From Geosiphon pyriformis (taxonomy: Eukaryota; Glomeromycota; Glomeromycetes; Archaeosporales; Geosiphonaceae), in contig JAAOMT010000627.1 of assembly GCA_016748015.1 (NCBI GenBank), positions 187,884 to 251,883 of the forward strand: a stretch of DNA of 64,000 nt, in the 5' to 3' direction. Shown here one piece after another: positions 32,901-44,657 of this stretch. Below the pieces are notes generated by a model. The model did not search any database and had not been told where the DNA came from. It saw nothing but the letters and a program-made list of their open reading frames with translations. The translations under genes were made by a program, and so were the position numbers. Within the stretch, counting starts at the first letter, position 1. Each line of letters starts with the position of its first letter.

Positions 32901-34490
32901 GTTCATTGGAAATTCCAGAAAGCCCAGCAGCCTTACTATTAGACAATTTTTTGACAACCACCAAAAGTTCATCCAAACTGATATCACACATAACCTCTGA
33001 GAACATATTATTATTAACGTAGTCTAATAGAGCATATTGGTCAAGCCACCAATCTGGAAGAACATTAGAAACCAAGTGTTTCCTCATCCAACTTTCCATT
33101 ATAGTATCAACTGAAAACTTAACAGCTTGAGGCTCCAAGATAAGCTCATCATCAACAATCAAATGATCAAGAACCACCTTCTTAAAGGGCCGATCTAGAA
33201 TGTTTTTAATCATTCTCCTCTTATTTGAGCAGAAATTTTCCATGCATTTTGCCACAGCCACTCTAATAGACTCATCTCTAGCAACCCTAGATTCATAATA
33301 TTTGGACCTGTGGTATTCTTTCTTAACAACTGAAATGTGATGCACAATATCCTCAGTCTTAGCACTTTCATCAATCATAACCCGAACCTTGGATGCTCTA
33401 TCAATATTTAAGCCCATTTAAGTGTCAACAAAGTGGCCAGTCTCCAAACTTAGGCCTGTTTTCATACTGTTAACAATCTTAGACATCAACATTTCTAATC
33501 CATGAAATCTCGAAGAAGCCCTATTTCTCATGCTATCAAATTCACTAAACCAAAGTCTAGAAAAGATCACATTAGCAGAATCTATTATCACATTTCTGAG
33601 AACATTCCACATGCCATTCAAATCACCACTATGCTCCGCATTGTGAAACACACCTGATCTTTTCAGAAACTTGGCTGAAGAGCACTCCATAAAATGCTCC
33701 CAACCATTAGTATCCACATTTTTTAGCTTAAATTTCCAGTGATTCTTAATAGCATTTCTATGAATGTCATCCAAACACATGTCCAAAAAACCACCCAAAC
33801 TCATTGATACCAAAACAGCTCTATGATCAGTGTCAAAGAATTCAGTTACAGATTCTACTCTACAGCTGACTGCAACCGAGATCAGGCTCCCATTAATAAA
33901 AATATGATCAATGACTTTTTCAGTACCTTTCGAGTTGCTTCACATTGACACATTAGCCAAAGGATGTCCACCAAAAAAATTGACCAAACCCAAACTCAAA
34001 CAGAAACTAAAACTTGCACTCTTCTTAGACTTGCCCTCATTGAAATCACTGCCCAAAACAACAAAACTACTGGAATTGACCATCCAAACTATGAAGAAAT
34101 TAATACTGGGCACTTGTCTAAACTGGTTACTAGGAGAGACACAGGCATACAAATCAACAACTGACACTGAAACCTTGCCTTTGAAAAAAAGACACACCAA
34201 AATAGCACAACCAGGAACTTCTTCTACCTTAGACACATGTTGAACCAAAAGATTGTCCATAATTATCGCCACCTCAGCTCCAAAAAACCCAATATCCAAG
34301 CCAGATGTAAAAATGCACATTCCATCAAAACTGTTCATAATTCATGGTCTAATATTAGACCTCAATTTCATTTCTGTAATGATAAACATCATATTGTCAG
34401 ATTCCTTATGCCAATAAACAACTTCTTCCTGCTTAGCAGAGACATTGAAACTCTGAACATTGCAAGTAGCAAACTTCCACACTAGCTCCA
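29990..34490 (-). pseudogene. ORF2 of LINE-1 (endonuclease, RT, RNase H)
   Basis: Endonuclease (34485-33700): ATCNVQ, a TEMK motif, VVLGSDFNEG and TDHRAV, the AP-endonuclease signature with Thr-Glu changed around TETK and GGDFN as GSDFN. RT (33420-32000): KAAGLSGISNELWK, KILSNRIFLA, DMHKAYNSVG and a FVDD catalytic block near 32180, with the following Trp intact (32172-32170). RNase H: VYMNGSVKSLGSIGACSGAAAYF (31130-31020). Terminal zinc motif CIRCGMVEESDHLFLC (about 30470-30410). A TAG at 32814-32812 and others break the frame. Confidence 0.78.
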
Positions 34491-36350
34491 TCATTGAGAA
34501 GAAAGAGCATTAGAAACTAAACCAGCATTGTCAATCTTGGCCAAGAGGCCCATGACTGTGATCAAAAGATTTTTTAGAGTTTCTTCTATTTTAAAGACAA
34601 CCAAAGAGTCACAAACTGCCACTTCTGCTATAGTCTTACCACTAGTGGTCACACCTGAGCCCTCACTTATCACTATATCCACCCTTTGATTCTGTGATGA
34701 AGAGATTACCAATGGCTGACATTTAGGACTAGGCTGGGAAACCATTGGCTTAGGTGAGTTCAATCTCTTAGCCAACTTATCAATACATTTCACAAGGCTG
34801 GCAAGACTACGCTCAAGAGCAGCAAACCTATCATTCAATTCCATAGACACCATCAGGATAGGTTTCATCTCTAAAGAGAAACCAGAAAAAGCTGAGCCAT
34901 TGCATACAGGAAGAGGAGGGAATGAAGATCCACCAATAATATTGGCCTATGAGGCACCACTAAAAGAAACAGAACAGAAAATTGGGACAGAGTGTCTAGC
35001 ATAAATGGAAGCCAGTCTGCTTTTATCATCATCTGACAATATCTTGTGAATTGGTCCACCAGGAGGAGTCTTTCCACCCACAAAACAATTCAGAAATATA
35101 TGACCTAAATTTCCATACTTAGCATACTTAGCAGAATCCATGTAAAACCAATACAGATTAGCACTCTTTAAAACAGGAGTGGTTTCCATAACAGTATTAA
35201 TTAAGACAACAGAGTCAAAACAAACAACAGCACATCTGGTCCAGGCATATGTAACAGAGTGTCAATCAATAACACATGTTTTCCACCCACAGAACCAATG
35301 AAGTTCCAGATATCATAAGCATTTGTGCCTATTAGCAATGTATATAGTAAAGTCCTATGCTGATCCCTTGTATTTCATGATTCCTTGTCTGCATTAGTCT
35401 TGGCCATCCTCACAGCATTTTTCCCAATCAAGATAGACCATCTAGCTGCGACTAAATCAGCCTGATCAGATTGGACAAATTCAATTACAGTCTTCTGTCA
35501 TAGCCCTACCAATTGTATTTTGATTGACACAACATAACCCAAATTCAGAAAGCGCAGCCTGCACAGTCTCAGCTGATGTTCCAACTGGAATTTTTTTCAC
35601 TACCACAGCCTGATCTGAATGACCAGTTAATTTTTTGAGATCAGTGTTTACTAAAATGTTTGCTGCTTTTGCTTTTTCTGTCATCTGTGCCAAACTGGCT
35701 TTAGAAGTGAAGAAAACATGAATGATCCCAGAAAATTTTGAGGAAGTAGAGGCTCTCCCAAAACCATTGACTTTTGAAAATAATTTTCTAACTACTGCCA
35801 GCTTTTTCTGAGAAGATTTCCCAGCCACCTTATTAAGACCAATATTCATAGCAAAAAATTTTCGGACAGAAACAGTAACTAAATTTTTCAACGGAGGAGG
35901 AAATACCAAGGGGACATCCAAGAAAGCATCATCATTTTCATCTTGACCCAAAAAATCTATTTTCCCCAATGGCTTGCCCAATGCTTTTATAGTTTTAACA
36001 CTTGGCTCTTTAGGCATTTAAACATGATCCTCATCAGCAATGTTTCCATTCTCACCATAGTCAAAACTAGTTTCTTCTACCAGACATTCTTTCTCTATAT
36101 CAATGCTTTTAAATTCAGTGGTGTCACCAGTCTCAAAACCCCATAAGTAACCACTTGGCACTTTAGTTGGCACACTATCTCTACCAATACTTTCTTCCAA
36201 ACTGATATCTTTCCTCTTCTTTCTAGACAAAACAGACTTGAAGTCCTCACTAGCACCAGAATTCTTAGCAATCTTCTTTATGACGGCTATACTAGGGCCA
36301 ACAGTAGTCTCGAAATCAAAAAACAGTTTGGTTTTATTGTACTGAATGAT
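34491..36350 (-). pseudogene. ORF1 of LINE-1 (RRM-like, degraded zinc knuckle)
   Basis: Pieces: 36230-36018 (MSRKKRKD...), 36017-35481 (KALGKPLGKIDF, then SGIIHVFFTSKASLAQMTEKA, then AVVVKKIPVGTSAETVQAALSEFG, which has an RRM-like beta-alpha pattern), 35189-34947 and 34868-34491 (helical, LERSLASLVKCIDKLAKRL, possible coiled coil). The knuckle reads KYAKYGNLGHIFLNC: two of the four zinc ligands are Tyr, as expected from TGT-to-TAT changes; LINE-2 keeps C-x2-C-x4-H-x4-C. Confidence 0.7.
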
Positions 36351-36420
36351 GAAAAATACTTCTTTTAAAAAAACTTTTTGACTCTTTTTGGGAATTTGGG
36401 ATAAACAAGAGAAAAAAGTT

Positions 36421-36591
36421 TTTTTTTTTTTTTTTTGTAATATTAATAATTTTAATTCTATTGTAAAAAATTTGTGTAATATTAATTTATTAATAGTTGT
36501 TAAAAATATAATATTATAAATAAAAAATATTAATTTTTATTAATTATTATATGTATTAATCAAATAATATTACAATAAAAAAACTAATTAA
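36421..36591. other. Spacer between two head-to-head LINEs
   Basis: 171 bp of AT-rich sequence with a T-run (36421-36436) and GTAAT. It separates the 5' ends of two LINEs of the same subfamily. The facing 5' ends share the block with CCCAAA...AAAAAGAGTCAA and CAGTA(C/T)AATAAA-like sequence. No gene. Confidence 0.65.
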
Positions 36592-36659
36592 CAAAAACTT
36601 CTTTCTCTCCTTCATCCCAAAAATCCTAAAAAAAGAGTCAAGTGTTTTCTGAAAGAAGT

Positions 36660-38515
36660 TTTTACAATTGAGTATGATAAATCTAAACTCTTTATTCTTG
36701 ATTATAAGGCCACCATTGGCTGTAGTATTGCTGTTATAAAGAAGGCTGCTAAAGTTTCTGGTTCTAGTGATGGTTTCAGACTTGTTCTTCTAAGAAAGAA
36801 AAGGAGAGGTGCCATTTTAGAAGATGATTCTGGTAGTGAAAATGTTGGTCTTAAAGTCCAAAGTAATTGCTCATGGGGTTCAGAAACTGGTAACATCACT
36901 GAGTCTGAGAGTATTGATATGGAAGAAAAATGTTTGGTTGAGAAAATCAGTTTCAATTATGGTAAAAGTGGTGCTCTTGCTGGGGGAGATCATGATCAAA
37001 CACCTACAGGCTCAAAAGTTAAAACCAAAAAGGCATTGGGCAAACCATTGGGAAAAATTGACTTCTCTTCAAGCAGTAATGATGATAATGTTCTTTTGGA
37101 TGCCCCTCTGGTGCTTCCACTACCTATGAAGAATTTGGTCAACGTTTTTGTTCGGAAATTTTTTGTTTTAGATATTGAGTTGGACAAAGTGGTTGGAAAA
37201 TCCTCTCATAAAAAGCTTCAGGTGGTCAGAAAATTGTTTTCAAGAATCATTGGTTTTGGAGAAGCCTCTATTCCCTTAAAATATGCTGGGATTGTTAGGG
37301 CAACATTCACTTCTGAATTAAGTTTAATAAAGACTACTGAGTTGGCTACTGATGTGAAGATCCTGGTGAACACCAATCTCAAGAAATCATTTGGATGTTC
37401 AAATCAGGCTGTGGTGGTAAAAAAAATTCTTATTGGAACATCAGTTGAGGCTGTGTGCACTGCGCTTTCCAAATTCAGGATAATTAAATCAGCCAAGATG
37501 CAGCTAATGAGCCTATAGCAGAAAGCAATTGTTGAGTTTGAAGATCAAAATCAGGCTGATCTTTTAGCTTCCAGATGGTCCATCCTCATTGAAAAAGATG
37601 CTGTTCGTGTGGCCAGGGCCAATCTTAATAAACAAATGTGAGACTCTAGAAATCTACATAAGACACTGCTTTATACTCTTCCTGTGAGAACCAATGCTCA
37701 TAATATCTGAGATTATATTGGCTCTGTGAATGGGAAAACTTGTGTGATTAATCACTATTCAGTCACATATGCTCGAGCTTGTTTGTTTTGGGTCAGCTAA
37801 ATCATTAGATGCCGTCATGGGTACTGCTCTTGTGTTAAGAGGTGCTCATCTTTGTTGGTCTCATTTTGGCTCAGCTGTGTGCGCAAAGTGTGGGAAGTTG
37901 GGTCATACTTCTTTGGTCTGTGTTTCTAGTGGGAATCTTTTTTCTGGCAGATTGCCATGTCAGGCAATTTTGGATACAGATAAAAGTAGACTGACAGCCA
38001 TTTATGCCAAACATTCAGCTCTAGTTGCTTAGTCTGTTACTTTTGGTGGTGCTTCATGAGCAAGTATTGTGAGTGGGTTCTCTTCTTCTCCCTCTTTTGG
38101 CCATAATAGTTCAGTCAATTCTGGTTCCTCTTCAAAGATAAAACCTACCCTGATGGTGTCTAAGGAATTGAATGATAGGTTTGCCACTCTTGAGCATAGT
38201 CTTGCCAGCCTTGCGGAACATGTTGACAAGTTGGCTAAGAGATTGGACTCACCTGGACCAATGGTTTCTCAGCTTAGCTCTGGATGTCAGCCATTGGTGA
38301 CCCCTTCATCACAAAATCAAGGGGCAGATATAATAATGAGTGAGAGTTTAGGCATAGCCACTAGTGATAAGATTATTGTGGAAGTGGCAGTTTTTGATGC
38401 TTCAGTTGTCTCTAAGATAGAAGATACTCTGAAAAATTTTTCAATTACAGTTATGGACCTCTTGGCCAAAATCGACAATGCTAATTTAGTTCTTCTTGCT
38501 CTCTCTTCTCAATGA
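36660..38515 (+). pseudogene. ORF1 of LINE-2 (RRM-like, CCHC knuckle)
   Basis: Main pieces are 36919-37518 and 38069-38515. KALGKPLGKIDFS, SLIKTTELATDVKILVNTN and AVVVKKILIGTSVEAVCTALSKF align with LINE-1 ORF1. The zinc knuckle CAKCGKLGHTSLVC (about 37880-37922) keeps all ligands. The C-terminal piece has a helical LEHSLASLAEHVDKLAKRL stretch, probably a coiled coil for trimer or oligomer formation as in other LINE ORF1 proteins. Stops at 37516, about 37639 and about 37708 break it. Confidence 0.72.
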
Positions 38516-38517
38516 TG

Positions 38518-39480
38518 AAGTTGGTATAGAAGTTTGCTATGTGTAATATTCAGGGTCTTAATGTCCCTGTTAAGCAAAACAACGTTATTCATTGGCATAA
38601 AGAGTCTGGTAATATGGTGTTTATAGTTACAGAAACAAAATTGAGGTCTAATGTTAGACCATGGATTATGAACAAATTTGATGATGTGCACATTTTCACA
38701 TCTGGTCTGAATAATGGGTATCTTGGGGCTGGGATTGCAATATTTATGAACAGTTCTCTGGCTCAACATGTTTTCAAGATAAAGAAGGTTCCTGGTCACA
38801 TTATTTTGTTGTGTCTCTTTTTCAAAGGCAAAGTATCAGTCTTAATCATTGGTTTGTATGCTTGTGCCTTTCCTGGTAACCAGTTTGGACAGGCATCCGG
38901 TATTAATTTTTTCATTGCTTGGGTGGTCAATTTTAGTAATTTTGTTGTTTTGGGAGGTGATTTCAACAAGAGCAAATCAATAAGAAGTGCAAGTTTTGGG
39001 TTCTGTTCAAGTCTAGGTTTGGTCAATTCTTTTGGTGGGCATCCTTTGGCTGGAGCTTCTACATGGAGCAATTCAAGAGGTATTAAGAAGATCATTGACC
39101 ATGTTTTTGTTAGTGGGAGCCTGATTTCGGCTGTGGTCAGCCACAAAGTGGAATCTGTGACTGAGTTTTTTGACACTGATCATAGAACTGTTTCAGTCTC
39201 AGTGGACTTGGGTGGTCTTTTGGATGTGCATTTGGCCAGCATATGTAGGCATGCTAATATAGATTGCTGGAAATTCAAGCTGAAAAACATGGATGCCAAT
39301 GGCTGAAGACATTTTATGGAATGCTCTTCAGTCAAGTTTTTGGAGAAGTTAGTTGTATTTCATGATGTGGAAAGTTGTGATGATTTGGATGGCATGTGGG
39401 ATGTTCTCAAGGGAATAACAATTAGTTCTGCTAATGCAATTTTTTCTAGACTCTGATATAGTAAATTCGATTGTGCAAGG
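38518..39480 (+). pseudogene. Endonuclease domain of LINE-2 ORF2
   Basis: Opens near 38536 (MCNIQGLNVPVKQNNVIHWH) and runs 255 codons. AP-endonuclease signatures: VTETKLRS, VVLGGDFNKSKS, SRGIKKIIDHVFVSG and DTDHRTVSV. These include the Glu of ETK, the Asp and Asn of GGDFN and the final Asp-His, so the catalytic set is complete up to the TGA at 39304. It would nick the target to prime reverse transcription. Confidence 0.8.
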
Positions 39481-41440
39481 AACAAGACCTCTTCAAAATT
39501 TCATGGGTTAGAGCTGCTGATGTCCAAGATTGTCAATAATATGAAAACTGGCCTAAGTTTGGAGACTGACCATTTAGTTAATACTTGGGCAGGCTTAGAC
39601 AATGTTGAAGCATTCAAGGTTCAAAATATGATTAATGAAGACACTAGGATTAAGGACATTGTACATCACATTTCAGTTGTCAAAAAAGAATACCACAAAT
39701 CCAAATATCATGAATTCAGGGTTGTCAGAGATAAGTCCATCAGAGTGGCTGTGGCAAAGCATATGGAAAATTTTTGCTCAGATAAGGGGAAAATGATAAA
39801 AAACATTCTAGATTGGCCCTTCAGGAAAGTTGTTCTTGATTATTTGATTGTTGATGATAAGCTTATTTTGGAGCCTCAGGCTGTCAAGTCTTTAGTTGAT
39901 ACTATAATAGAAGATTGGACAAGAAAGCACTTGGTCTCTGGTGTTCTCCCAGCTTGGTGGCTTGACCAATATGCTCCTTTGAATTACATTGCCAATGATG
40001 CATTCTCAGGAGTCATGAGTGATATTAGTCTGGACAAACTTTTGGTGGTTGTCAAGGAATTGCCTGATGGCAAGGCTGTTGGGCTTTCTGGAATTTCCAA
40101 TAAACTATGGAAACACAGTGGTTCTCTGGTTTTCAATAGTTTTCTGAATTTACTTAATAGGTGTTTGAAATTTGGTAGTGTTTTCACACAGTGAAGGAAA
40201 TCTTGGGTCTTTATGATTCCTAAACTGTATAATTGGAAAGGCACTTTTACCAACACTAGACTGATAGCACTAGTTGAGACCACTTGGAAAATTTTGTCTA
40301 AAATTCTTTCAGACAGAATTTTTTTGGCTTGCAATAAGTTTGACATTTTGCGGGATGACAACTTCTCAGTATTAAAGGGCACTTCCACACAATCTCCAAT
40401 TTTTGCTGTTGGCTCAATTGTTGAGGATGCTTTGGAGAAAGATAGAGAGTTGTGATTGGTTCTTTAAGATATGCGTAAAGCTTATGACTCTGTTGGTTCG
40501 ACCCATTTGCAAAACAGTCTAATCAGGATCAAAATGTGCCTCCACTTCATAAACTTTTTTGGTGGTATACACAATGGAAGATGCAATCAAGTTATGATGG
40601 ATTTTGGTCTGTCTAATAGTTATATTGTGTATGATAGTCTAGATCAAAGGGAGGTGTTTTTACCACTACTGTGATAGATCTTTTACAACCTGTTGCTTTG
40701 TGAAGTCAAAAAGCATGAACAGTTGTATGATTATAGGATGTGCTCGAATTTCCACACTAGGTCTGATAGGCCAGATCTGAATAATAGCAAAACTTCTTTC
40801 TTTGCAGCGGGTGCATTTGTTGATGACACAATTTAGATTGGGAACTGTTTAGCAGCAATGCAAACCATTTTAAACATAGCTAGTAAGTTTTTTTCTATTA
40901 ATGACATTTCAATAAATACTGATAAGACTGTTGCTATTCTTATCAACCAAGGTGTCCAGAAGGCTGTATTATCCATTAGTGAGTCAAGAATTTTAGTGGC
41001 TAAGAGGAGTGAATCTTATTATTATTTGGGAATTTTTCTGTTTACTGAGAGCTTGTCCAAGCTAAGTCTAGCCAAAGTCCATGCTAATGTCAGATTTTTT
41101 TCAAATGTGGTTCTGAGGAAAGCAATTACTGAAAAACAATTTTTGTATTTAGTCTCTGCTGTTTTACAACCTATTGTTTGTTACAGATTTCAGTTTAGTT
41201 TTGCTTCTAAAAGTGTTTGTGAAAAATGAGACAAGTTGTTGAAAAGGGGTCTTAAACTCAAAGCAAATTTGTCTAAGGACTTTCCTAGCATGGCACTGCA
41301 TTATCCCAAGTTGTATGGTCTGAAGCCTTTTGAACAGGTGCTTACTGAAAATTTGATGGCCAATTTGGTTAACTTTAGCAATATGAGTGGAACTTTTGGC
41401 AGATTTTTTGACCACAGAGCAATGAACTTATAGGCAGCCA
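39481..41440 (+). pseudogene. Reverse transcriptase of LINE-2 ORF2
   Basis: Pieces 39520-40194, 40213-40455, 40471-40674 and 40858-41229. Motifs: LPDGKAVGLSGISNKLWKH, KILSDRIFLACNKF, DMRKAYDSVG, and GAFVDDTI, with catalytic FVDD at 40816-40827. Stops TGA 40192 and TGA 40453 fall at Trp positions and TAG 40834 at the Trp directly after FVDDTI; the Trp is intact at the last two sites in LINE-1. Confidence 0.8.
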
Positions 41441-41879
41441 GCTGGATGTTCCGGCACCCTCTATGTTTTCCAATCACACTACCAATTAATTCTTTGAATT
41501 GTTTTTTGGCTGGTGCTATGCATGCTCTCACTTTGTGCAACACTTCCTTGTGTGGTATTCTCTCTAATGTTTTTAAAACTGGGTTTGGTGTGCCAATTCT
41601 GGACATTTTGGGTGTAAGTGGTTATCTGAGTGTGAGGAAATCTTTTAGGAAATATGGCCTCATTTTTGCCAACCAACTGTTGGATTGTCATGGTGAGTGT
41701 TTCACTTAGAACACTTTTCACAGATGGAAAAGGCTTGATTCTAGGGGTCTTATTCCTACCTGGTTTGTTTCTGTCTCTAATTTTATTAAGTATAGCAGTT
41801 TGAGCAATAATGTGGTTATAACATCTCGTTCTGCTTCTGGCAATGTTGTTGTTTGCCTCTGAGCATAGATCCATTGATA

Positions 41880-43167
41880 TGTACATGGATGGTTTAGTCA
41901 AAGGTTTGGGTCTATAGATGCCTGTGGTGGTGCAGCAGCTTATTTTTCAAAAGCCGATGTGAGCATTGGTGTGAGAGTTTTTGGTTTACTGTCCTCTATA
42001 CTGGTGGAGCTACAGGCCATTACTTTAGCATTGGAGTGTGTTCCTGACTCTAACACAGTCACCTTGTTTATGAACAGTCAGGCTTCACTGGATATATGCA
42101 AGTTCAAAGTGGGTGGTTTTGGTTCTGATTTTCAAAGCAAATACTGGATTGAAAAAGAGTGTATTTGTTAAGCTATTTCAGATAAGAATTTGTTGGTCAT
42201 GTGGAGGAAAGTCAAAGGACATTCAAGCATTATCAAAAACGAGTGTGCGGATTTTTTTGCAAACGCAACAATCTTGTCTAAGTCTGTGTTGTCTTTAAGC
42301 ATGCCATGTCACTTCTTTAGTGTTGAGAATAGACTTGTTTTTGGAAACGTGTGTCATTTTATTAGAAATTTGTTCGATGCTGTCAATTTTGTTAATTGAG
42401 AATCCAAATTTGGCACTGATATTGTTGGTGCTAATTTTGCTGGTGACGTTGACTCCTCTAAGTTCTTTAGTGTCTGGCATCTAGATGATGGGATTTACTC
42501 TGGTTATACTGGCTCATCTTTTGCTTCTCTAAGATTCTACCTTATGAAGTCTCTGCATTATCACCTGTCAATTACCGTGAGGAAAAGATTGTATGATCAC
42601 AAATATTCTAGTGTGGTGTGCATTAGGTGTGACGTGGTTAAAAATTCTGATCACTTGTTTTTGTGTAAACATGACAATACTGCCAGGCTAAATATACTGT
42701 CAAATATTGGTGTGGAATAATATAAGATGGCTGGAGTGTCTGCTGTGGGTGGTAAGATAATACAATCTTTGTGTAAGGTTGGGTCTTCTGATGACTTTTA
42801 CATGTTGTTGGCCAAGGGGTTTGTACTAAAAAGTTGGGTGTCAGATGCTGCCTTGTGTCTTGGTTTGGCTTCTGGTGGCAGCTTAATAGTCAAGCTGGTC
42901 TGTAATCTCACTGAGAGTCACAGATCTGATATCTGGATGCCTGCTGCTAAATTAAGAGCCTTCTATGAAAAGCACAATCTTTTGTTATGTAATGGATTGA
43001 CCATGCCATCAATTGTTGATTTGCCAGGATTGTGGAATGCTGGTGTCATCCGCGACTTTGGTTTCAGGCTAAGTATTCATATGTGTTTCAGTTTGTGTCC
43101 TTGCCTTGCTAGACTGGACTTTGGTTTTTTGAATAGTATACTTTTAATGGTTCCTGCATGTGTGTAG
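41880..43167 (+). pseudogene. RNase H and C-terminal zinc region of LINE-2 ORF2
   Basis: RNase H: MDGLVKGLGSIDACGGAAAYF-like reading near 41885-41950 with a stop, then SILVELQAITLALECV, LFMNSQASLDICK and VKGHSSIIKNECADFFANA, which retains the final Asp. The zinc region CIRCDVVKNSDHLFLCKHD is at about 42620-42675. The last open piece, 42727-43167, continues to the ORF end (FYMLLAKGFVLKSWVSDAALC). Function: RNA strand removal after reverse transcription; the zinc region is typical of such ORF2 tails. Confidence 0.72.
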
Positions 43168-43483
43168 TGCTGCCTTGATTGGGCTGAGTGTCCAGTCATG
43201 TGTAGAAAAAGCATGAGCCACATTTAATTTGAAATCTCTTTTGATTTTATGTACTTAGATAGTGGTTGGACTGTACTCATTAAACTTGCAAAAAAAAAAA
43301 ATTACATAATAAATTATTGTATTTTTAAATAGTAATTAGCTTATTTTTGTGATTTTTTAAATAAAAACATAATTAAAAAATACAATAATATAAAATAATA
43401 ATATTGTTATTATTTTGTTAACAATTATTTTTTTTTAAAAAAAATTATGACTGTAATTTTTATAAAACTAATTATGCATATTA

Positions 43484-44197
43484 AATAGAAGTGTTTCTAT
43501 AGTAAGCATTATCCCAGTGTGCTGTGTCTATATTGTGGTGACGTGGAGGTATTGGATCATGTTTTTTCTTGTAGGGTTGACAAGTCTACTTGCCATCAGT
43601 TGTTAAACTCCCATGTAAATACTTGGAAGGCACTCTCTGGCCTAGTTCACTCTTTTTCGAGTGTGTTGCAGCTGTTGTCATCCTGTATCTCTGGTTCTTC
43701 TGTGTCTGTGGCTCTCTTCAAGGGTTTTGTTTTTGATAGTTGGTTCCGCGAAGCTGTTTCTGTCTTCCATGATCCCAAAGTTGCTAATATGGAGATTGTT
43801 AAGTTTATGCACTCTTTCGGTATGACTTTTAGAGATGATATCTGATTGGTCTGTGCTAAATACCATGCTTATATAAAGAAAAATAGTTTGATTCCCCTTG
43901 ATGGTTTAGTACTTATTATGGTTTTTGGTCTGGCTTTGGGGTTTTCTGTTGATGTTTTGAAACTGCTTGACATCACTAATGTCTTTGGTGTGCATTTTGG
44001 TTTTCGAAAATCTTGTTTGTTTTTTTTGGGTGTTGGTAACTCAGTATTAGTTTATATAGCTGCATAGTATTGTCCTGATTGGCCCAAATGGCTGGTCACG
44101 TGTAAAAAATACATGATTCACATCTAGTTTAAATCATTTCTTTGATGTATAGCACTAGGCCATGTTTAGACCTCACTCATTAAATAAAGAAAAAAAA
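43484..44197 (+). mobile_element. 5'-truncated LINE fragment of the LINE-3 type (plus)
   Basis: Begins in the C-terminal zinc region (CLYCGDVEVLDHVFSC, about 43521-43577) and runs to the 3' untranslated tail and a short A-rich end (about 44180-44197). Open piece 43519-43845: LFKGFVFDSWFREAVSVFHDPKVANMEIVKF. It is much less decayed than the 27940-28935 fragment. The 180 bp between LINE-2 and this fragment is AT-rich with no gene. Confidence 0.75.
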
Positions 44198-44657
44198 TAT
44201 TAAATTTTTATATATTCAATTTGTTTTTTTGTTATATTTTTTTTGATTATTATTATTTAAATTAGAAAAAACATTATAGTTTATAATTAGATAATTTATG
44301 TGTATATATTTTTTAAATAATGTGTTTTATAATACGAAAATTAACTAATTATAATAATTTACAAATTATTTTTTAATTCTATTGTAATATATTATAATTA
44401 AATAAATTTTCAATTTTGTTCTGAATTAATAAAATAAATTCATTAATTAAAATTATTAATTTCCAAATTATAATTAATTAAACAATTACTTTTAAAAATT
44501 ATTAATCACACCATTTTAATCATTTACAAAATTTTCAATAATAATAATAATACAGAAAATAACTTAAACTGTGAAAATTTCCGAAATAAGCTTGATGGTA
44601 ATAAACCAAAAATGGTCGAAATTAAGTAATTAACATTCTATTACTTTTATTTCTAAA
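44198..44657. other. AT-rich 3' flank of the fatty acid hydroxylase gene
   Basis: 460 bp of A/T-rich sequence with no coding signal. The gene end at 44658 is followed on the minus strand by A/T-rich sequence that probably holds its poly(A) site. Confidence 0.55.

Larger units (their letters stand above)
29781..36420 (-). mobile_element. LINE-1 of the window: near full-length APE-RT-RNaseH non-LTR retrotransposon (minus)
   Basis: Runs on the minus strand from about 36420 to a poly-A (poly-T on plus, 29780-29789). ORF1 has an RRM-like segment and a zinc knuckle. ORF2 has an AP-type endonuclease, RT, RNase H and a terminal C-x2-C...H-x3-C region. TTTTTGTAAT at 29770-29779 and near 36432-36441 is the probable target duplication. 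Clade: APE plus RNase H fits the I/Tad-like groups, not resolved further. Several stops and shifts make it non-autonomous. Confidence 0.88.
36592..43303 (+). mobile_element. LINE-2 of the window: near full-length APE-RT-RNaseH element (plus)
   Basis: Begins AAAAACTTCTTTCTC, the same 5' block as LINE-1 (about 36420, minus) and LINE-3 (55197). It ends with CATTAAACTTGC and a poly-A at about 43291-43303. The 3' untranslated tail (TGTGTGTAGT to TACTTAGATAGTGG) matches LINE-1 and differs from LINE-3. Internal stops are frequent. Same subfamily as LINE-1, opposite strand. Confidence 0.88.
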
